Of a DNA stretch of 64,000 nt, positions 54,112 through 61,370 are shown piece after piece (the stretch's first letter is position 1; each line of letters starts with the position of its first letter). This DNA comes from Nocardioides nitrophenolicus. Lineage in GTDB: Bacteria; Actinomycetota; Actinomycetes; Propionibacteriales; Nocardioidaceae. The notes beneath the pieces were generated by a model, which saw only the letters and a list, made by a program, of their open reading frames with translations, had not been told where the DNA came from and ran no database searches. The DNA is taken from contig NZ_JAFBBY010000001.1 of assembly GCF_016907515.1 (NCBI RefSeq), forward strand, positions 3,720,001 through 3,784,000, in the 5' to 3' direction. A program made the position numbers and the translations under genes.

Positions 54112-55278
54112 ATGCACCGTCGCCGAACCAAGGCTCGAGCCCTGGGCCTGGTGGTCCCGCTCGCGCTGGCGCTCTCGTTGTCCGCCTGTGGGTCGGACGA
54201 GAGCACGAAGAAGGCCGAGCTGCCCACGGCCAATGACGCCCTCCAGGGCGAGATCACCCTGGGCGCCGTCCTTCCCCTGACCGGCACCAACGCCACCATC
54301 GGCAAGGACCAGCAGCGGGGCATCGAGCTGGCGGTCGCGAAGATCAACGAGGGCGAGGGCGTCCTGGGCAAGAAGCTCGTCGTCGACATCGAGGACTCCC
54401 AGGGCACCGCCGACGCCGCCATCCAGGCCGCCAAGAAGCTGGTCAGCGTCAGCAAGGTCCCGGCCGTGATCGGCGAGTACTCCTCGGGCAACTCCATCCC
54501 GATGCAGCAGTACCTCGAGAGCCAGGGCGTCGTGGGCGTCAACCCCGGCAGCTCCTCCATCGAGCTGCGCACCACCGGTGAGCTCCAGTTCTCGACCATC
54601 GGCCTCGACGACGTCGCGGGCGCGTTCACCGCCGGCGCGCTGCGCGACAAGGGCTACGACTCGATCGCGATCCTCGCGCCCAACAACTCCTACGGCACGG
54701 GCATCGTCTCCTCGGTCTCCGACGCCTTCGAGGAGCTCGGCGGCACGGTCACCACGACCGGCCTCTACACCGAGGGCCAGGCCGACTACCGCCAGGAGCT
54801 CGGCCGGCTCAAGGACACCAAGCCCGACGCGTACGTCGTGACGACGTACGGCAAGGACGGCACGGTCATCAACAAGGAGATGTACGAGCTCGGGATGACC
54901 GAGAAGCCGGTCTTCGACATCTATCTGTCCCAGGACGTCCCGGACGCCGACCCCAAGTCCGTCGAGGGCCGCCTGGGCATGGACGTGAACTCCACGTCGG
55001 CGGACGGCAAGGACTACTCCGACTACTACGAGGACGCGTACGGCGAGAAGTTCATCTCCTCGTTCAACGGCTACGCCTATGACGCCGTGATGCTGCTGGC
55101 GGCGGCCATCGACCAGGCAGGCTCGACCGACGCCAAGGCCATTGCCGCGGCCCTGACCGAGGTGTCGAAGACCTACGACGGTGCCACCGGCCCGATCGCG
55201 TTCGACGCCGACGGCCAGCGGTCCGAGCAGCCGTACGTCGTGGCGGAGGTCAAGGACGGCGAGATCGTCCCCCAGTGA
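54112..55278 (+). CDS. Branched-chain-type amino acid ABC importer, substrate-binding lipoprotein
   Basis: A 388-residue Leu/Ile/Val-binding-type (type I periplasmic fold) lipoprotein. The signal peptide ends LALSLSACGS, so the Cys is acylated. GEITLGAVLPLTGTNATIGKDQQRGIELAVAKIN is the family start, and VPAVIGEYSSGNSIPMQQYL and FNGYAYDAVMLLAAAIDQAG are typical. A strong AAGGAGGAGA at 54101-54110 precedes the ATG. It captures the cluster substrate, which given this family could be an amino acid, amide, urea or aromatic acid. Confidence 0.92.
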   Translation: MHRRRTKARALGLVVPLALALSLSACGSDESTKKAELPTANDALQGEITLGAVLPLTGTNATIGKDQQRGIELAVAKINEGEGVLGKKLVVDIEDSQGTADAAIQAAKKLVSVSKVPAVIGEYSSGNSIPMQQYLESQGVVGVNPGSSSIELRTTGELQFSTIGLDDVAGAFTAGALRDKGYDSIAILAPNNSYGTGIVSSVSDAFEELGGTVTTTGLYTEGQADYRQELGRLKDTKPDAYVVTTYGKDGTVINKEMYELGMTEKPVFDIYLSQDVPDADPKSVEGRLGMDVNSTSADGKDYSDYYEDAYGEKFISSFNGYAYDAVMLLAAAIDQAGSTDAKAIAAALTEVSKTYDGATGPIAFDADGQRSEQPYVVAEVKDGEIVPQ

Positions 55279-55313
55279 TGGGGGACGACCGACCACCGAG
55301 CTGAGGAGCAACG

Positions 55314-56204
55314 ATGGCTGAAGTACTTCTAGACACCGCGGTGCGGGGCAGCATCATCGCCCTCCTCGCCGTCGGGCTGACGCTGGTCCAGGGCACGCTG
55401 CGCTTCGCCAACGTGGCGCACGTCGAGTTCGCCACACTGGGCGGCTATGCCGTCGTCGCCCTGACCGGGGCGGGCCTGGGCCTGCTGCCCAGCGCCGTCC
55501 TCGGCGTCGCCATCGTGGCGGTCCTGGCAGTGGTCCTGTACCGACTGCTGTTCCGCCGGCTCCTCGGCTCGGGGCCGATGATCGCCCTCATCGGGTCGTT
55601 GGCGCTGGCCATCGTCAGCCGGGCGGTCCTCCAGCTGGTCTACGGCTCGCGGCCGCAGTACCTGCCGGCGCCGCTCGAACGAGGCATCGACGTCCACGGC
55701 GTCCTGATCACTCCCAGCCAGATCCGCCTGGTCGTCATCGCCGTGACGCTGCTGGCCGGCCTGCTGCTCCTGCTGAAGTTCACCTCGTTGGGCCGGGCCG
55801 TGCGCGCGGTCGCCGCCAACCCCGAGCTGGCCGACGTGTCCGGCCTGAACCGCGGGCGGGTCGTCGACGTCGTCTGGCTGCTCTCCGCGGGCCTGGCCGC
55901 CGTGGCGGGGATCCTGCTCGCCATCGACTCCGCCGTCGGCATCGAGCTGGGCTTCAACCTGCTGCTCCCGGTCTTCGCCGCGGCGATCGTCGGCGGTCTC
56001 GGCTCGATCGCCGGCGCCATGATCGCGGCGTACGCCCTGGCCTGCGCGGAGTCGGTCGTGCTGCAGGTCGACTGGGGCGCCCTGTTCGGCGGTGGCTACC
56101 ACCTCGAGGTGAGCTACCGGCCCGCCGTCGGCTTCGTCCTGCTCGTCCTCATGCTCGCACTCCGCCCCCAGGGCCTGATGGGAAGGACCGTCCGTCGTGG
56201 TTGA
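55314..56204 (+). CDS. livH: Branched-chain-type ABC importer permease (LivH type)
   Basis: A 296-residue permease with about eight hydrophobic helices. GSIIALLAVGLTLVQGTLRFANVAHVEFATLGGY is the LivH N-terminal signature, and LGRAVRAVAANPELADVSGLNRGRV is the ATPase-coupling loop. Its last 8 bases overlap livM. GAGGAGCA precedes the ATG. Confidence 0.92.
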   Translation: MAEVLLDTAVRGSIIALLAVGLTLVQGTLRFANVAHVEFATLGGYAVVALTGAGLGLLPSAVLGVAIVAVLAVVLYRLLFRRLLGSGPMIALIGSLALAIVSRAVLQLVYGSRPQYLPAPLERGIDVHGVLITPSQIRLVVIAVTLLAGLLLLLKFTSLGRAVRAVAANPELADVSGLNRGRVVDVVWLLSAGLAAVAGILLAIDSAVGIELGFNLLLPVFAAAIVGGLGSIAGAMIAAYALACAESVVLQVDWGALFGGGYHLEVSYRPAVGFVLLVLMLALRPQGLMGRTVRRG

Positions 56205-57093
56205 CTACCTGCTCGGCGTCGGCATCCTCGCCGCCGTCTACTCGATCAACGCCCTCAGTCTCAACCTCCAGGTCGGGGTCACCGGCCTGCTCAACTTCGG
56301 CCAGGTCGCCTTCGTCGGCATCGGCGCCTACAGCGTGGCCATCCTCGACCGGCATGACGTCCCGTGGTTCGTGGGCTTCGTCGTCGGCGCGGTCCTGGCG
56401 GCCTTCGCCGGCGCCCTGGTCGGCCGGCTCGGCCGCACCCTCGCCAGCGACTACTGGGCCATCGCGACCCTGGCCCTCGCCGAGCTGGTCCGCCTGGTCG
56501 CGCTCAACCAGGAGGGGCTCACCGGCGGGGCGCAGGGGCTGAGCGCCGTCACCGGGATCTGGACCGGCCTGTCCGGCACCGCGCGGGACGCCGCCACCTT
56601 CGCCACGGTGCTGGCGCTGCTCGCCGCGAGCTATGTCGTGGCCCGCCGGGTGAGGATGAGCCAGTACGGGCGGGTGCTCGTGCTGATCCGCGAGAACCCC
56701 GACCTGGCGGCGAGCCTGCGCCACAACGTGGTCAGCGCGAAGGCGCGGGTGATGGCGCTGTCCGCTGTGCTGGCCTCGGTGGCCGGCGGGTTCTACGCGA
56801 TGTACATCTCCTTCATCGGTCCCAGCCAGCTGCTGCCGTTCGCCACCTTCCTGATCTTCACGATGGTCGTGGTCGGCGGGCTGGGAAACACGACCGGCGC
56901 CGTCGTGGGCGCGGTCCTGATCACGGTCCTGTACGACGGCACCCGCTTCGTCCGCGACTGGATCGACGTCTCGCCGGACCAGGCAGCGGGCATCCGGATC
57001 CTGGTCATCGGCGTCGTCCTCCTCGGCTTCCTGCTCGTGCGGACCGAGGGCATCGTCCCGGAGAAGGTGAGGGCAGCCCATGCTCGTCGTTGA
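56197..57093 (+). CDS. livM: Branched-chain-type ABC importer permease (LivM type)
   Basis: A 298-residue permease. The GTG start lies inside livH. The LivM signature LSLNLQVGVTGLLNFGQVAFVGIGAY is present, and RVLVLIRENPDLAASLRHNVVSAK is the coupling loop. It overlaps the start of livG by 14 bases. It pairs with LivH to form the channel. Confidence 0.92.
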   Translation: MVDYLLGVGILAAVYSINALSLNLQVGVTGLLNFGQVAFVGIGAYSVAILDRHDVPWFVGFVVGAVLAAFAGALVGRLGRTLASDYWAIATLALAELVRLVALNQEGLTGGAQGLSAVTGIWTGLSGTARDAATFATVLALLAASYVVARRVRMSQYGRVLVLIRENPDLAASLRHNVVSAKARVMALSAVLASVAGGFYAMYISFIGPSQLLPFATFLIFTMVVVGGLGNTTGAVVGAVLITVLYDGTRFVRDWIDVSPDQAAGIRILVIGVVLLGFLLVRTEGIVPEKVRAAHARR

Positions 57094-57874
57094 CGGAGTC
57101 AAGAAGCACTTCGCCGGCATCGCCGCGCTCGACGGCGCCTCCATCGAGGTCACGGCGGGCGAGTCCGTCGGACTGGTCGGACCCAACGGCTCGGGCAAGA
57201 GCACGCTGCTCAATGTCGCGTCCGGGTTCGAGCGGCCGGACGCGGGTCGGGTCCGGCTGCGCGACACCGAGGTGACCGGCAAGGAGCCGTGGGAGGTCGC
57301 CGGGCTCGGCCTGGTGCGCACCTTCCAGCACGCCCACCTGCCGACCCGGATGAGCGTGCTGGACCTGATGCTCGTCGGCGGCCGGCTCGCGGTCGGCGAG
57401 ACGATCCGCAGCTCGCTGTTCGCCCGCGGCAGGGTCCGGGCCGAGGAGGCCGAGGCCACGGAGCGGGCCTGGTCGATCCTCGAGCGGATCAAGCTCGACC
57501 GGCTCGCGTCCCACCCGGGTGGCAAGCTGTCGGGTGGCCAGCAGAAGCTGCTCAGCCTCGGCATGGCGCTGATGGGGGAGCCGGAGATCCTGCTGCTCGA
57601 CGAGCCCACCGCCGGCGTCAACCCCACCCTGCGCGTGGAGCTCGCCGAGCACCTGCGGACCATCCAGGCCGAGGGCGTCACGCTGCTGACCGTCGAGCAC
57701 GACATGCGGTTCATCGCCGACACCTGCGACCGGGTCTACGTCCTGGACCGCGGCCGGATGATCGCCTGCTGCGCACCGGGCGAGCTGGCCGACCACCCCG
57801 AGGTGCTGGAGGCCTACCTGGGCCGCAGCGGGAGCCGGGCCATGGCCGGCCACGCGGAACGAGAGGAAGCCTGA
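57080..57874 (+). CDS. livG: Branched-chain-type ABC importer ATPase (LivG type)
   Basis: A 264-residue ABC ATPase: Walker A GPNGSGKST, Q-loop region RTFQHAHLPTRMSVLD, signature LSGGQ in KLSGGQQKLLSLG, Walker B ILLLDEPTAGVNP and switch His in TVEHDMRF. The C-terminal tail (CCAPGELADHPEVLEAYLG) is typical of LivG. The stop overlaps the livF start by one base (TGATG). Confidence 0.93.
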   Translation: MLVVDGVKKHFAGIAALDGASIEVTAGESVGLVGPNGSGKSTLLNVASGFERPDAGRVRLRDTEVTGKEPWEVAGLGLVRTFQHAHLPTRMSVLDLMLVGGRLAVGETIRSSLFARGRVRAEEAEATERAWSILERIKLDRLASHPGGKLSGGQQKLLSLGMALMGEPEILLLDEPTAGVNPTLRVELAEHLRTIQAEGVTLLTVEHDMRFIADTCDRVYVLDRGRMIACCAPGELADHPEVLEAYLGRSGSRAMAGHAEREEA

Positions 57875-58590
57875 TGAGCATCGACCTGCGCGGCGTGACC
57901 GCCGGCTACGTCAAGGACGTGCCCGTCGTACGAGATGTCGACGTGCACGTGCCCACGAAGGCGATCACCACCGTGATCGGGCCGAACGGATCGGGAAAGA
58001 GCACCCTCCTGCGGTCCGTCATCGGGCAGACGCCCCACACCACGGGCTCGATCGTGGTCGACGGCGCCGAGGTTCGCGGCGTGTCCGCGCACCGACGGGT
58101 GAGCGAGCACAAGGTGGCGTTCGTGCCCCAGGTGGCGAACGTCTTCGGCCCGCTGAGCATCCTGGAGAACCTGGAGGTCGGCGGGGCCCGGCTCCCGCGC
58201 CGGCAGCGTCGCCAGCGGATCGCCGAGCTCCTCGACACCTATCCCGACCTGGCGGCCAGGCGGCGGGTGCGGGCCGAGTCGCTGTCGGGAGGCCAGCGCC
58301 AGCTCCTCTCGCTGGCTCGGGCGCTGATGACGAGCCCGACCACGCTGCTGCTCGACGAGCCCTCCGCGGGCCTGTCGCCGGCGATGATGGACTCGATGTT
58401 CGACGCCGTCCGCGACACCCGGGACCTGCACGGCGTGACGGTCCTCCTGGTCGAGCAGAACGCCGTCCAGTCGCTGGAGATCTCCGACTTCGGTGTCGTG
58501 CTGGTCGCGGGTGAGCTCGCGATGCACGGACCGGCGGCGGAGATCCTCGACGACCCGACGGTCGGCCGGCTCTACCTGGGCGCCGCGTGA
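57874..58590 (+). CDS. livF: Branched-chain-type ABC importer ATPase (LivF type)
   Basis: A 238-residue ABC ATPase: Walker A GPNGSGKST, FVPQVANVFGPLSILENL, signature LSGGQRQLLSLARAL, Walker B TLLLDEPSAGLSP and switch region VLLVEQNAVQ (the Gln-Asn form usual for LivF). GAGAGGAAG precedes ATG 57874. It is the last gene of the importer, convergent with the GntR gene only 6 bases away. Confidence 0.93.
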   Translation: MSIDLRGVTAGYVKDVPVVRDVDVHVPTKAITTVIGPNGSGKSTLLRSVIGQTPHTTGSIVVDGAEVRGVSAHRRVSEHKVAFVPQVANVFGPLSILENLEVGGARLPRRQRRQRIAELLDTYPDLAARRRVRAESLSGGQRQLLSLARALMTSPTTLLLDEPSAGLSPAMMDSMFDAVRDTRDLHGVTVLLVEQNAVQSLEISDFGVVLVAGELAMHGPAAEILDDPTVGRLYLGAA

Positions 58591-58596
58591 GGCGGC

Positions 58597-59235
58597 CTAC
58601 CGCAGCTTCTGGAGGGTGACCTCAAGGGCGTTCATGACGTGCTCGCGGGAGGCCTTCGCGGCCGCGTCGCCGTCGCGCTTCTTGATCGCCTTCAGCATGG
58701 TCGCGTGCTCGGCGATCGCCTGCGCCGCCTCTTCGTGCGAGTAGAGCTTCGCGATGTTGTAGTTGAAGAAGTGCTCGGAGTTGCGCTGGTTGATGTTGCG
58801 CAGGCGCGGGTTGCGGGCCGCGACCATGATCGCCTCGTGGAAGGCGTCGTTGAGGTCGACGATGACCTCGCGGGGGCCGCCGGCGGTCGCCTTGGTGTGG
58901 GCGCCGAGCTGCTCCAGAGTCGCGATGTGGTCGGCGGTGGCTCGCTCGGCCGCGAGCCGGGCCGCCATCTCCTCGAGTGCGGCGCGTACCTCGTAGATGT
59001 GGCGGATCTCCTCGGGGGAGTGCTCGCGGACGACGAACCCGCGCCGCGTCGCGACCACCAGTCCCTCGCTGGCGAGCAGCTGCAGCGCCTCGCGGATCGG
59101 CGTGCGGGAGATCTCCAGCTGCTGGGCGAGGTCGTTGGCGACGAGGTGGACGTTCGGCCGGATCCGGCCCTCGATGATGTCGGACCGGATGCGACGGTGT
59201 GCCTCCTCGGTGAGGGAGAGCGGAGGCTCGGTCAT
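58597..59235 (-). CDS. GntR-family (FCD/FadR-type) transcriptional regulator
   Basis: A 212-residue regulator. The N-terminal winged helix reads HRRIRSDIIEGRIRPNVHLV, then LAQQLEISRTPIREALQLLASEGLV. The C-terminal FCD domain carries the metal-binding pattern DLNDAFHEAIMVAARNPRL followed by two later His (NSEHFF, EHATMLKAI). ATG 59235 is preferred over the in-frame ATG at 59304, which lies within the palindrome. It is divergent from the OYE-type gene with a perfect operator-like repeat between them, and is probably the switch for the whole 46-61 kb cluster. Confidence 0.9.
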   Translation of the reverse strand: MTEPPLSLTEEAHRRIRSDIIEGRIRPNVHLVANDLAQQLEISRTPIREALQLLASEGLVVATRRGFVVREHSPEEIRHIYEVRAALEEMAARLAAERATADHIATLEQLGAHTKATAGGPREVIVDLNDAFHEAIMVAARNPRLRNINQRNSEHFFNYNIAKLYSHEEAAQAIAEHATMLKAIKKRDGDAAAKASREHVMNALEVTLQKLR

Positions 59236-59292
59236 CGGGCTGCGCCTTTCGGGCGAGTTGCGGTCGGGGCTGCTGAAGCCTACTGTATGTCT

Positions 59293-59318
59293 CACTGAAT
59301 GCACTATTGCATTCAGTG
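59293..59318. promoter_or_regulatory. Inverted repeat between GntR and OYE-type genes (candidate GntR operator 3)
   Basis: Perfect 11-bp arms CACTGAATGCA and TGCATTCAGTG with a 4-base spacer (CTAT). It is the longest of the three related palindromes in the cluster and lies between the divergent GntR and OYE-type genes. Confidence 0.75.
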
Positions 59319-59366
59319 TGATCTGTGCGGCCCCCGCGGCCCGACGACCAGCACCCGAGGTGACCC

Positions 59367-61361
59367 GTGGACGAGCGCCACCCCGAATACCCGATCCTGT
59401 TCTCGCCGCTGCGCGTCGGCCCGCTCACCTTGCGGAACCGGATCGTCAACTCCGCCCACCAGACCGGCTTCGCGCGGTCCGGCCGCTACACCGACCAGCT
59501 CGTCGAGTACCACCGGGAGCGGGCTCGTGGGGGAGCGGCGCTGATCGTGTCGCAGGCGACCTCGGTCACGGGCGACTACCTCGACCTCTACAACGCCGAC
59601 GAGGAGGTCGTCCCGGCGTACCGGGCGGTGGCGAAGGCCGTCGGCGAGCACGGCGCGCACTACAGCGCGGAGCTCTACCACCCGGGCAGCCAGGGGGAGT
59701 ACACCGGTCGCGGCGCCGAGGTGTACGTCGCCCCGTCCAGCGTCCCGGCCAGCTACCTCGGCGGTCGCTGGCGGGTCGCCCACGAGCTGACCGAGCCCGA
59801 GATCCTGGCGATTGTCGACGCCTTCGCCGCGGCCGCGCGGCGGTGCCGGGAGGGCGGGCTGTCCGGCATCGAGCTGCACTTCGCCCACGGCAACCTGGTC
59901 GAGCAGTTCATCTCACCCACGACCAACAGGCGCACCGACGACTGGGGCGGCGAGCTCGACAACCGGCTGCGCTTCGCCGAGCTGATCACCCGCGCGGTCC
60001 GCGAGGCCGCCGGTCCCGGCCTGGCCGTCGGTGCGCGGCTGACAGCGGCCGGCCTCGACAAGGGCGAGCCCGACGCGATGGACATGGCCGAGGTGATTGG
60101 CACGATCGGCACCTGGGACTGCCTCGACTACGTCAGCCTCACCATGGGCCACTACTCGGACGCGCTCAACACCGCTCGCAACATCCCCAACATGACCTTC
60201 GCTCCCGGTCTGTGGCAGAAGTACGGCCGTCAGGTGAGGAGCGTGGTCGACGTGCCCGTCTTCATGGTCGGCCGGGTCAACCATCCGCGCACCGCGGAGG
60301 ACCTGCTGGAGGCCGGCGCGTGCGATGCCGTCGTGATGGCGCGGGCGCTCATCGCCGACCCCCACCTCCCCGAGAAGGCGCGGACCGGGCGCACCGCCGA
60401 CATCCGGCCGTGCGTCGGAGCGATGAACTGCATGGACAGCCTGGAGAAGGGCCACGGCATCCGGTGCATCCACAACCCCCGTGTCGGTCACGAGCTCGAC
60501 CTTCCCGAGGAGGTCCCGGCGGGCGCCGGTGGCGCCCGCGTGGTCGTGGTCGGCGGCGGTCCCGCGGGCCTCGAGGCGGCACGGGTCGCCGCTGTCCGTG
60601 GGCATCGCGTCACCCTGCTCGAGCGCGGGACCAAGGTCGGTGGCCAGGCCGCGACCGCCGCGCGCACGCCCGACCGCGGCGAGCTCGGCTCCGTCGTGGA
60701 GTGGCTGGAGCGCCAGTGCGCCGACCACGGAGTGGACATCCGCACGGGCGTCGACGCCCGGACCGCTGACGTGGCGGCGCTCGACCCCGACCTGGTCGTG
60801 GTCGCGACCGGCTCCGTCCACCCGGCTGTGCCCAGCCCCGACGCCGAGCTCACCGCCTCGGCGCTCGCCCGGCTCCAGCAGGACGTTCCCCTGGTCGGGC
60901 TCGCGGAGGTCCTCGACGGAGCGGTGGGCTCCGGTGAGGTGGTCGTCTACGACGCCGTCGCGGACTGGCCCGGCTTCAACGTGGCCCGGGTGCTGGCCGA
61001 ACGCGGCTGCCGGGTGCGCTACCTGACGCCCGAGCAGTACCCGGGCGCCGCGCTGGAGGTCACGAACTGGCGGCTGGAGTACGCGGCGCTCAGCGACCTC
61101 GGCGTCGAGTTCCTGCCCGTCACCCGCGTCGTCGGGTCCACCCCGGGCGGGCTCGTGGTGCGCAGCGGGTATGCCCGCTCGACGCGGGTCCTGGAGCAGG
61201 TCGACACGCTGGTCTGGATCGCGGCGCCGCTGCCGGTCAGCGAGCTCGGGGCGGCGCTGGCGGAGGCCGGCCTCCCGGTGCTCACCGTCGGCGACGCCTA
61301 CGCGCCGCGCAGCATCGAGCAGGCGATCCTCGACGCGAGGATCGCGGTCTCGGGCCGGTGA
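59367..61361 (+). CDS. OYE-type FMN / Fe-S / FAD oxidoreductase (demethylase or dienoyl-CoA reductase-like)
   Basis: A 664-residue protein with the trimethylamine-dehydrogenase/2,4-dienoyl-CoA-reductase layout. A TIM-barrel FMN domain (FSPLRVGPLTLRNRIVNSAH to about 340) has GIELHFAHGNLVEQFISPTTNRRTDDWGG. A Cys-rich segment spans 349-367. A Rossmann domain starts VVVVGGGPAGLEAARVAAVRGH, near residue 396. The cluster segment reads CVGAMNC...RCIHNP: Cys 349, 355 and 367 remain, but Ala 352 replaces one usual ligand. This spacing recalls the N-methylproline/dimethylglycine demethylase branch as I remember it. The substrate is probably an N-methylated compound, by inference. It is divergent from the GntR gene. 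Confidence 0.85.
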   Translation: MDERHPEYPILFSPLRVGPLTLRNRIVNSAHQTGFARSGRYTDQLVEYHRERARGGAALIVSQATSVTGDYLDLYNADEEVVPAYRAVAKAVGEHGAHYSAELYHPGSQGEYTGRGAEVYVAPSSVPASYLGGRWRVAHELTEPEILAIVDAFAAAARRCREGGLSGIELHFAHGNLVEQFISPTTNRRTDDWGGELDNRLRFAELITRAVREAAGPGLAVGARLTAAGLDKGEPDAMDMAEVIGTIGTWDCLDYVSLTMGHYSDALNTARNIPNMTFAPGLWQKYGRQVRSVVDVPVFMVGRVNHPRTAEDLLEAGACDAVVMARALIADPHLPEKARTGRTADIRPCVGAMNCMDSLEKGHGIRCIHNPRVGHELDLPEEVPAGAGGARVVVVGGGPAGLEAARVAAVRGHRVTLLERGTKVGGQAATAARTPDRGELGSVVEWLERQCADHGVDIRTGVDARTADVAALDPDLVVVATGSVHPAVPSPDAELTASALARLQQDVPLVGLAEVLDGAVGSGEVVVYDAVADWPGFNVARVLAERGCRVRYLTPEQYPGAALEVTNWRLEYAALSDLGVEFLPVTRVVGSTPGGLVVRSGYARSTRVLEQVDTLVWIAAPLPVSELGAALAEAGLPVLTVGDAYAPRSIEQAILDARIAVSGR

Positions 61362-61370
61362 GCGTGAGCC

